Source: Cyathus striatus (lineage: Eukaryota; Basidiomycota; Agaricomycetes; Agaricales; Nidulariaceae). From it: 64,000 nt of DNA. Below the pieces are notes generated by a model. That model searched no databases. It was not told the DNA's origin and was given only the letters and a program-made list of their open reading frames with translations. Both the position numbers and the translations under genes were made by a program. Shown here piece by piece: positions 56,221 to 64,000 of this stretch (its first letter is position 1; each line of letters opens with the position of its first letter). The DNA is taken from positions 4,278,001 through 4,342,000 of the forward strand of contig JAOVFP010000012.1 in assembly GCA_025738555.1 (NCBI GenBank), written 5' to 3'.

Positions 56221-57472
56221 GGTCAGAACAGACGAAGTCCAGGCGTAGAGCGAAAACATCAAGGGGATGGGAGTACAGCACACGTAAAGACGAGACAGCA
56301 AATCTCAGTAGCCCATTCACCAACCACCTCCACAACAGCCCCACTACATCCACCTCATCAGCAGTCCCACCCTCACCGCTCGACACCACAAACGAAGACG
56401 ACTACATCGACATTGACGAGCCCTGGACACACTCCTATGTCCCCCTCTCAACAGACATAATCCCACACGCCGACGCCTGTGCAAAACTCTGGCGTTACGC
56501 ACAGAATTGGCGGGGTATAACAGCGCTCACATCTACTCCACCCCCATACACCCCCCCTCCCATCCCCGTCCCAGTTCCAGCACCACCAGTCCCTCCCACC
56601 GATCCCAGTGCCACCTACCTAAGTCTCCACTCGCACCTCTCGATTCGGCCACGACCATACACGGTGCATACGGCTCAGCCTATCAAAACCCAGTCATTCA
56701 TCACCCTGTATGAGTCTTATCACCCCCTCCTCGTCGTACCTCTCCAAACCACTCAACATGTACATGCATCTACGCATGCCGTGCCCTTTCATGCACCTCA
56801 TTGGGCCGCCTTTGGACGTAGCCCTCACGGTCGAGTGTCCAGTAGCAAAGGCCACTTCGTACGAAGTGGATGCAGACCAAACGCAGTCCTTTGTCCTGAA
56901 AAGGCCAAGGAGGGAGATACAGCGCTTTCGCTTGGGATTTTCGCGTGAGGGATTTGAAGGCCAATGAGGAGGTTATGTTATGTTGGGAGTGAGACGATGG
57001 GAATACGATTCATAGTTTCCCGGCGCTGATTGAGAGTCTGGAGATGTCCCCGTGAGTTGTTTTCGTTTTTTGGGGTAGGGGGTTTTGGTTTACCGATACG
57101 TTAGCTTGCCGCTTCTTCTTCTTATGTTCCGCCTTCTTCGCCTATGACCGTGAATGGCCATCCGTCGTCGATGCCTGTGTTTGTGCCGAATGTGTTTCCT
57201 GGATCACTTACATCCGCACCACCACCAACAACTGCACCACCGCCAACCGCTGCGTCACCTACCACAGCACCATCACCCGCCTCAAATCCACAACTACCAC
57301 CCCCCGCCCCACCAACCAGTCCACAGCAATACGCCCACCGCCAACATCCTCCTCTTCTCTTCCACATTCACAACACGCTCATGCGGAGCGTGGGCCAAAG
57401 ACTACGTCCTAGTGCAAATGGCAGCATTCGTCGACAGGGAAGGTCATCTTCACACAGGGAGGAGGGGGTCTG
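56221..57472 (+). pseudogene. SET-domain protein (SET3/MLL5-like), C-terminal part only
   Basis: Functional relatives are chromatin proteins with a divergent SET domain. Order of recognisable parts: basic QTKSRRRAKTSRGWEYSTRK; acidic DTTNEDDYIDIDEPWTHSYV; Pro-rich stretch (56,525-56,610); YLSKPLNMYMHLRMPCPF (56,735-56,790, another frame); SET core KGHFVRSGCRPNAVLCPEKA (56,846-56,905), where the typical motif has a Cys followed by a Pro-Asn pair; then VRDLKANEEVMLCWE, TGA, DDGNTIHSFPALIESLEMSP (56,943-57,054); and AWAKDYVLVQMAAFVD (about 57,385-57,435). Several frame changes and the TGA (56,990s) make it a pseudogene. The N-terminal half, including any PHD finger, is missing at the boundary with the transposon region. 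Confidence 0.65.
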
Positions 57473-57489
57473 AATGATGCGCCGTCGTT

Positions 57490-57975
57490 GTTGTCATGAT
57501 ACAGGTGGGTGGAGGGAGGAGGGAGGGAGGGGGGGCTGGGTGATGCTCCTTTGACGTCCCTCTTTCCAGTGGCGTTCTCATCTTCGTAACGCAGGAAAGA
57601 GGGGCTAAGGGGAGGTCTACAACGCGCGGTCGTTGTTGTTGTGACCTAGGGGAGGGTGGAGGAGGAGAGGAGGATTGTGTGACGTCCCATCAACACCGTT
57701 CTATGCGGCGGCGTTGTCTCGACACAAGGAGGGAGGTGAGATGAGGAGGGGGGCCGGGTGACGTGGCTTCGTCGTCTTCGTTGCGACACAGGAGAGAAGG
57801 ATGAGGAGAGGAGTTGGATAACGTGGCGTTGTCGACCCCATGAAGCAGAGAGAAGGGGGAGGGGGGCGCCGGAGACGTGGCATCGTTGTTGCTGTTGCGA
57901 CGCAGAGGGGGAGGCGCCGAGGAGGGGGGTTGGGTGACGCTGCGTTAACGTCTTCAGCGACGCAGGGGGGACGGG
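57490..57975 (+). repeat. G-rich degenerate minisatellite (~60-65-bp) with G4 potential
   Basis: Repeating text of the kind GGGTGACGTGGCTTCGTCGT followed by GACACAGGAGAGAAGG and G runs. 57,509-57,540 (GGGAGGAGGGAGGGAGG and on) fits a G-quadruplex pattern. Open frames here are Pro/Arg-rich shadows. Confidence 0.6.
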
Positions 57976-58111
57976 TTGGGCCGCTAGAACGTCAGGCAGG
58001 GTGTTGGGCGCATACGCCCGCCACTGCCGCCTAGTCCTCGATGTGGGCGTTGGTGTTTGTGCTGGCGTCGCGGTCGTCGTTATGGGCGTGGGTGGAAAAG
58101 TGGATGGGGGA

Positions 58112-58150
58112 GTGGCTGTGGCTGTGGCTGTGGCTGTGGCTGTGGCTGTG
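58112..58150 (+). repeat. (GCTGTG)n hexanucleotide microsatellite
   Basis: About six tandem copies of GGCTGT; flanked by CpG-rich non-coding DNA. Confidence 0.9.
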
Positions 58151-58254
58151 GGTGTTCATCGTCGTCGTGATTCAGGGAGGAAGGAGGGGATGTGGGCAAT
58201 TCCTATTGCACGTGACATAAATGACGAGATAGGTGTTAGACCTCAGGGCTAGTC

Positions 58255-59950
58255 AACTGGTAGTGGGGTGCTGAGTGCATCGTTAGCCACCCTAGCAGTA
58301 TTCATAAACACAGTCGCTAGGTCATGAAGCTCGCTCTGCGGGATAGGTATCATAAGCCGTCGGAAGGTCGAGCAACAATACACAGAGCATACGCACCTGC
58401 AGCTATGACACAGTTGGTTCTTCTTCCTCCTCTGGGGTTGAGGTTCATCCTCATTCTCTTCCAGAGTGGGTTTCTTCGATTTCTGTTTTTGTTTCTCCTG
58501 TCCTTCCCGGATATCTTCTCCCCTAGCTCCTCTTCCTGCTCATCCCCACACCATACTCACTCTCCAAATCGTCGCTGTCGACTGCCTCTCTCTTCTTCAA
58601 ACAGACATAGCGGTCAAGTTGTCCAGCGAAAGGGGGTAGAAGTCATCCAGAGTGTATTTGTGGGGTCCACGTTCGAGGATACCATCTGTTAACACAAGTC
58701 AGTCATGAGCACATGCCGCAGTGACGAAACGAGGTGTGGGGGTAGAACGCACATGTACAACACATTCTTCAGCACAGCTTACGTAGCATTATACCGTGGT
58801 AGCGGAAGAGTAAGCTGAGGGTGTTTGAGCGGGAGCCTCCTATACCGGAAGTTGATAAGCATACCGACCATGACGGAAAACGGAGAGATAGCACAAACCT
58901 TTCTCTTCGTCGTCCTCATCGGAATCACCATCCCGATCCTTATCCCTGCCTTTCTTCTGCTTCTTCTTTCCTCCACCCTTCGCCTTTGGTTTATGAAGCG
59001 CAAGACTGACCCATTTGCACTTCCCAGAGAGCTGGTATCCAAACCTAGAATAACAGAGTGATTAGCAGTCGTAAAATGAGAACGGCAGTATAATGAGGTG
59101 GGAGGTGGGTGTCAGCCGCAACACATAAGGAGGTGCTCCTAACACAACCGTGTCGCCCTCCAGCGTGGAACGTTGTCCCCATGAAAGCACCCCGCTCCCC
59201 CTCGTAACGACAACCAAACTCACAAGTCTCGATCCCCATCCATAACACCCCCGAAATCACCTCCATTCCCTTCGAACTCCACAACACCATAGTGCACCCC
59301 GACCTAATAGAAGGTGCAAACGCGTCCGAAGGTCTCTTTATCCATTCCCATTTCGCAACTATGACAGCTTGGGCTTTGGTGCGTTTTTGTTGGATTTTGA
59401 TTTCGCGTTTTTGGAGGCGGGAGGAGGACGTGGAAAGGTGGACTTTGTTGAGGGCGTGGGCGGGGTTGATTTGTCTATTATTGATAGGCTGTTGCGAGGC
59501 ATGAGTACGGGGAAGGGAGGAGGAAGGGGGAGGACGGACTGTAAGAACCATGTATCATCCAGCGTTATGCCTGCCGGGCGTATTCCTTTTACGTAGTCCT
59601 CACAGCAGCCCCCGCAAAGCGGCATACCATCTGGTGTAGGGAGGCACGAGAACCCGCTTCGCAGTCTACGTATCGAGGGTTAGCATTATGAGGTACAGCT
59701 GAAGGTAGAAGATTAAACGAGAAAAGGGAGAGCTTAGGGTAGACGGCATCGATGGTGTAGGTACTACAACAGCAACGAAGCGTCTTCTACCCTAACCGTA
59801 GAGAAGAGAAGGATACTCACTAACGGCTCCGGGATCCACGAACCTGGATCTTGCGTGCAGCTTTTCCTTCTCTTTGGTCTCGATGCGGTCCCAGGAGTGC
59901 GAGGGGATGTCGAAGCATTAGAAAGGTATTGCCCTGTCGAAGTTGCACGT
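58255..59950 (-). pseudogene. Kelch-repeat protein of the KEL3/KLHDC4 family, decayed
   Basis: The family folds as a Kelch beta-propeller with a charged C-terminus. Recognised from 5' to 3': CFDIPSHSWDRIETKEKEKL (about 59,925-59,855); SGFSCLPTPDGMPLCGG, EDYVKGIRPAGITLDDTWF (59,665-59,545); AKWEWIKRPSDAFAPSIRSG and CTMVLWSSKGM (59,365-59,270); an intron; FGYQLSGKCKWVSLALHKPK and a Lys/Asp-rich stretch (59,040-58,905); LPLPRYNAT then TAA (about 58,795); GILERGPHKYTLDDFYPLSL (58,685-58,625); RYVCLKKREAVDSDDLE in a shifted frame; FMNTARVANDALSTPLP (58,310-58,260). The missing base at about 58,613 and the TAA show loss of function. The C-terminal part beyond STPLP and N-terminal propeller blades are absent. 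The 59,955-60,050 sequence may be unrelated DNA. Confidence 0.75.
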
Positions 59951-59999
59951 GACATACGCGACGGGATAGGCGACGGCTTAGGGTTGTGTTGTGCTAAGC

Positions 60000-60404
60000 T
60001 TACAAATGTATTGGCTTCGTCTTGGTGTTTCCGAAGTGCTTCGAGACAATGCTCTACACGGCTAATTTCTTCAACTTATTTCAGTTACACTAGATTTCAT
60101 TTTTGAAATAACAGATTGAGTCGATTTGCGTTCAATTCCAATTGGAATTGAATTACATCTGAGACTCGAAGCATGGGTTTCGCTGTTATCAATTGAATAA
60201 AACTTGGGGCCGCTTGGATTCTTACACGATCGGCACATTTCTCGTGGTGTGCTGAGGATATGGGTTGAGAATAGAAGTCAAAGAATAGAGGCAACTTACA
60301 TTATATAGTTCTGTTCTGACAGATTTGCAGTTTGTATGTCGTACATGCGTAAAGATTGAGGCTGTGGGTTGAGATCGCATCAACTGTAAGTAGTTCAGCA
60401 AGTT
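60000..60404. other. Spacer
   Basis: A minus frame (EALRKHQDEANTFVSLAQHN, PKPSPIPSRMSRATS) at about 60,055-59,930 looks coding-like but I cannot place it. 60,110-60,160 contains CAATTCCAATTGGAATTGAA, a perfect short palindrome. Confidence 0.3.
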
Positions 60405-60407
60405 AGT

Positions 60408-61660
60408 ATTCGTGTGACACGAGTACGGTTGACGAGACGTCCGTGGTTCGATTTCAAATGCTCGCTTGCCAACGCCTAACGAATTTGGGTCACGTGACCT
60501 TCAAACCATGCCATATAAGGAAGGGGGGGTATGCGGCATAAGCTCCGGAGTCCGGAGTCAGTTAAGTAATTACTGTAAATATTCATTTGTAACAAAATCT
60601 ATGTAAGCAATACATCCCTGTCCCAGCCACCCTTGACCGACGCTGTGCACTCCCGAGTCCCGAGTCCCGCCAGGTCCCGCCCTCATGCTGTTGCAGTAAT
60701 CCCTCGTTGTTGTCCTTGGCTCCTTGGCGCGTCACTTCACATTGCCACTGGTGCCGCCGGGCGGGGGTTGTTGCACTGCATGATTGGAAGTTGATGAGAG
60801 GCGTGGGTGGGTTGAGGTAAGGTTGGGGATTCTGTCGGGCACTACATTGAACGATGGGCGGTGGCAGCGGACGGTGGTGGCGAGGGTGGCAAGAGGTGTG
60901 ATGGTAGTGAAACCGAATACGGCTCAGCTCGGCTTAGAACATGTCGGCTAACCTAGAAATTTGGCTAAGCGGCTAAATTTACATATTAGGAAGTTAACAG
61001 AAGTAAATGGTTGTACTTAATAGCCGTACACCTATAAAATAATAATTTTATTCATATAATACATACATATACTGAGATCAATATTAGAGCAATACAACTT
61101 ACAACCTCACAAGGCCCAGACCAAAATTGATATTTTAATGTTAAAAATAACATACAAAAAGAGCCGAGGTGAAGGAATTACATAACACACTTCTGCAAGC
61201 ACCGATCGGCGATGTGCCACCATCACTTACCTAATAAAGAAAACTGCGAAGCTAACGGTTAACCCCTTAGCTGGGAAGTCAGCTGCTCTCACAGCCTAAG
61301 TACCATTATTATAGAGGTAGCACGGTATTTAAATGTAGTAAATTAAAATTTATACTGTATTAAATACACTGAAAGCATTAAAATAAAATAAAAACTAAAA
61401 ATTGAAAGAAAGAAAGTGGAAAGTACATGCAATATACACAGAACATACAGATTTATTTGGAAGAATACATAAATCCGACATAAATACGAAGCTACACACA
61501 GCAGCGGGCACGGAGCGGCGGCTGTCGCCGGCGGCAGGAACACGTATATGCCTGATATGGTATGGTTTGAAGGTCACGTGACCAAATTTCGTTTAGCAAT
61601 AGCAAGCTTACATCTGAAATCGAACCACGGACGTCTCGTCAACCGTACACGAGCGAATCA
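60408..61660. mobile_element. Element with ~115-bp inverted repeats
   Basis: Left arm 60,408-60,520 and right arm 61,541-61,660 are inverted copies. Shared text includes GTACGGTTGACGAGACGTCC, GTGGTTCGATTTCA and GGTCACGTGACCTTCAAACC. The interior (about 1 kb) has no transposase; it has CGAGTCCCGAGTCCCGCCAGG near 60,655 and GGCTAAGCGGCTAAATTTAC near 60,965. Both arms carry a B-box-like GGTTCGATTTC (60,445-60,455 and its inverse at about 61,615-61,625). Target duplication not identified. Foldback or Mutator-type non-autonomous element is the likely class. Confidence 0.7.
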
Positions 61661-61974
61661 TCAGGCATTATACCAACACACAGGCCTCAAACTATCTTCA
61701 ATCGCCGTGGTGAACTTATGAGCCCAAACCCATTATCATATATACACCAAATAAATTATTTTACACAACTGCAACCTGCGAGCACTCCTATCTATACCGC
61801 GGAACTCGTCGACGCCTCTGCTTCATTTCTTTCAATGCCTTCTGGCCTCTCCAATGACCGTTCAGACTGTTCTGACCTTCGTGACCCTTCGAATCGTCTT
61901 GATCCAGATCCTGATGCTGATACAGATCCCGAACCAGAGCCTGACGGTTCCGTATGTTTGCTTTCTGCAGGCTG
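61661..61974. other. 3' region of the DUF6534 gene
   Basis: Downstream of the minus-strand stop. The minus frame continues open and Ser/Gly/Glu-rich (SGSGSGSVSASGSGSRRFEG) to a TAG at about 61,797, so the TAA at 61,975 may be a recent nonsense change or sequencing error and the protein may once have been about 60 residues longer. Confidence 0.4.
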
Positions 61975-63595
61975 TTATTCACCCTCAGCTTGAGTCCGTT
62001 TAACGGCCACGAAACTGGGAACACGATACGTCCTCGATGTGTCTTTTCTAGTCGAGCTCATTGATGAGTCGATTTTGTCACGTAATGAGCTCCGGGATGA
62101 TAGGCTGGATTGTAATTAACAGGATGAAGGAAATTTGTGGATGGTGTTGACTTACGACAGATACAACGTTGAGATGTGTAGTTGCGAGTGAGGGAATTAT
62201 AAAGTAAAATGACCCTGAGCTATAGTAGAACTAGGAGGATGTGAGTAAGACCTTCAGAATAAATGCGGGGAACGTACCAGGAACACTGTTAAACTCGCAC
62301 AAAAACTACGAAAACCGTAGTAAGCAATGGTCGACGTCAATCACGAGTCACTTACCTAGTGGCAGCGGACCGGTTAAGCGCATAATTGAACAATTTATCG
62401 AGTAATGATTTCGTCCTTTCGTATCGTCAGCCTTACACTTAATACATTAAGGATGTACTCACCGATACGCAGCAGTATTTGTCTTGTGGAAGATGTACAC
62501 CAATATAAATGTGATCAATAAATCACATGCAGCCGTTCCACCTCCCTGAATAGAGACGACCTTCGTGCCGTAAATTGGATCGACTGTAATTCTAAGATGG
62601 GAGAAAGAGACGTACCACGATCATTCTTTGGCTATTTCCGAGTTTCAAGAATGTGCTAGCGGTGCTCATCAATGCTACTTGGACTATCGAGTCGTTAGAT
62701 ATGGGCGCAGGTCACGTAGAAAGTACGTACTCGTTCCTGCGGCTGAGAAGCATTAGTAAGTGATCGATGAAAGAGTGGGAAATATTCTTACTGAACTGAA
62801 GTAGCGCGAGCATCAACTATTGTAGAGAAGTCAGCACAAGAACAGAGTCAAGCTGCTGTGGGAACTGACAATTGGTACGACGAGCAGACGGAATTTCGGC
62901 CCTAAACTCGAGTTCACTGGGTATAAATGTTGGTCAGTGCTGTATACTAAAATCTGAATCACATACATATCCAAATACATGCCGAGAAGAATCTAGAGAA
63001 GTGAGATGAATGATGTTGATAGCTTTAATGGAATTACGCGCACAATCGGGCGACGAATTTCGTAAGATACTACCAAACGATGACTTAGTATTCGACAGCA
63101 AAAGGAAGGTAGGATAATACACACCACGAGCATATATTTCGCCTTTCTTGAACAACCACGTTCAGCACCCTATATCACGCAATGGACCGTAAACATACCG
63201 GTATAGAACTGTCATAACTTCAAAACACATACTTTAACAAAAACCACATGACTTACAAAATGATATTATTCAAATCCGCCATATCCCCAAAACTCAGCAT
63301 TAAGTTTGAATACGTCTGGTGGTCCGTGAATATCGTTTCTAACGTCGCCAGAAGCCTGTAATACCATCAGCACACGAAACAGCGACAGACGACGACTCAC
63401 ATCAGAAGAAATACAGTCCCCTTGACAAGAATAGGATCAGTCATCCCATAGCGTTTTAAATACTGCATCCCAACAAAAGCTCCGACTCCATACAACCTAT
63501 ACAACCGTCATAAGTCTTGATTAAATCCACGGAACGGTGTCCACTCACACAGAATTAACAATCGAAGCAATCATCTGCGCCCCATACACGTTCAG
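61975..63595 (-). CDS. DUF6534-family integral membrane protein, multi-exon
   Basis: About nine short exons joined by introns of about 40-60 nt with GTAAGT/GTGAGT and AG borders. Exons in order: NVYGAQMIASIVNSV (63,590-63,548); LYGVGAFVGMQYLKRYGMTD, ILVKGTVFLLM (63,495-63,405); LLATLETIFTDHQTYSNLML, FGDMADLNNIIF (63,355-63,258); small exons near 63,200-62,700 (IYARG region); YGTKVVSIQGGGTAACDLLI, FILVYIFHKTNTAAYR (62,580-62,465); KSLLDKLFNYALNRSAAT (62,420-62,360); SGSFYFIIPSLATTHLNVVS (62,225-62,160); and a Ser/Arg-rich tail SSRSSLRDKIDSSMSSTRKD (62,110-61,975). The hydrophobic segments and block order fit the fungal DUF6534 transmembrane family (unknown function, plasma or internal membrane). 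The start codon is missing: the 5' end is cut at repeat DNA at about 63,600. Phase of the last intron is uncertain. Confidence 0.65.
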
Positions 63596-63599
63596 GCAA

Positions 63600-63712
63600 T
63601 ACCGTGGTTTTGATACATCATTTGCAGTAATTGCAACAGACGTCTGATGTATCAATTGCAGTAATTATTGTAAGTGAGCGATGTATAACTGCTACAATTG
63701 CTGTGGGGTTCC
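63600..63712. repeat. Short direct repeats at the 5' edge of the DUF6534 gene
   Basis: TGATACATCATTTGCAGTAA (63,610) and TGATGTATCAATTGCAGTAA (63,643) are direct repeats 33 bp apart, with a third, worn copy near 63,678. Each contains a short palindrome (TGATACATCA / TGATGTATCA). They sit where the gene loses its start, so an insertion may have removed it. Confidence 0.5.
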
Positions 63713-64000
63713 CAGGTAGCAAAGTAACTCGAGAGAAGCTGATGGATATTACATATTCATTCCTAATAATAAATTACACACCATGCCTATCCCGCCAGCC
63801 CGCTCGTGCACTTCCCATTTTGAAAGGGCTAAAAATAGCGGAACCTTAGTTCATTAATGTGACATGCTTCGTAAATTGTGCTTCTTTAAAGCTTCGCGTC
63901 GTATCCACTTTTAAATCGCAAAACATAGAAAATTTCCACTGATAGAAATTGTGTATATTCTCATAGCCTGTTCATTTTATACTGTATATCACACTGTAAT
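63713..64000. other. Spacer to window end
   Basis: No gene recognised; contains an open plus frame without motifs up to 63,849. Confidence 0.4.

Noticed and set aside
57144..57477. His/Pro-rich plus-strand ORFs as an independent protein
   Set aside because: They overlap the end of the SET relic, whose conserved block AWAKDYVLVQMAAFVD lies in one of these frames; the rest is low-complexity C-rich DNA.
59930..60060. N-terminus of the KEL3-type protein
   Set aside because: The frame EALRKHQDEANTF to SRMSRATS does not resemble the start of Kelch proteins, and a related CACGTGACAT motif also occurs at 58,210, so it may be other DNA.
60400..60470. A tRNA gene around GGTTCGATTTC
   Set aside because: No A-box at a proper distance and no cloverleaf pairing could be made by eye; the motif is inside an inverted-repeat arm.
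1..64000. A TET/JBP dioxygenase gene, known to accompany KDZ transposons in fungi
   Set aside because: I looked for its iron-binding His-Asp and C-terminal His/Arg motifs in the frames and saw none in this window.

Overview
The window looks like genomic DNA of a basidiomycete fungus, most likely an Agaricomycete. The evidence is a set of protein families expanded in that group (KDZ-associated CxC5/CxC6 proteins, HMGXB3-like proteins, DUF6589, DUF6534), introns of about 45-80 nt with fungal splice sites, and decayed Ty3/gypsy, pogo-type, Mutator-like and tyrosine-recombinase elements. All family names come from recognising conserved motifs by eye; no search was run.

Layout. Positions 1-56,200 are an AT-rich, strongly CpG-poor transposon graveyard. 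In order it holds: a pogo-type DDE_1 transposase relic (+); a CxC5/CxC6 KDZ-associated pseudogene with a multi-exon gene upstream (-); a fragment of a DIRS/Crypton-associated ORF (-); a large Mutator-like transposase relic (-); a gypsy integrase scrap; a tyrosine recombinase relic (+); a DUF6589 relic (-); two HMGXB3/KDZ-like relics pointing at each other (+ at 30.8-33.6 kb, - at 44.9-47.7 kb) with a ~310-bp satellite array between them; one small uncharacterised gene that still looks open (42.9-43.9 kb, -); two more uncharacterised genes, one with amplified exon-intron units; and a gypsy LTR plus gag remnant. Positions 56,200-64,000 are CpG-rich host-type sequence with a 5'-truncated SET-domain pseudogene (+), a decayed Kelch protein of the KEL3/KLHDC4 type (-), a ~1.25-kb element with long inverted repeats, and a spliced DUF6534 membrane-protein gene (-).

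Most notable mobile DNA. Three copies of one non-autonomous element (14,839-16,302; 26,828-27,747; 36,542-37,793) share short terminal inverted repeats, GTAC-rich subterminal palindromes and an internal ~19-bp minisatellite, and each is flanked by a perfect but different 8-bp target duplication. This is hAT-like behaviour. Much of the unit-to-unit variation in the minisatellite is CG, TG or CA at two fixed places, as expected from deamination of methylated CpG. A 0.77-kb SINE with pol III-like boxes, an A tail and a 13-bp target duplication sits in the satellite array.

Almost no gene here works with another. Most coding sequences are pseudogenes with TGA codons at places where the family has Arg (CGA), which again points to CpG methylation and decay. 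The likeliest functional loci are the 42.9-43.9 kb gene, possibly the 51.5-53.7 kb gene, and (except for a missing start) the DUF6534 gene.
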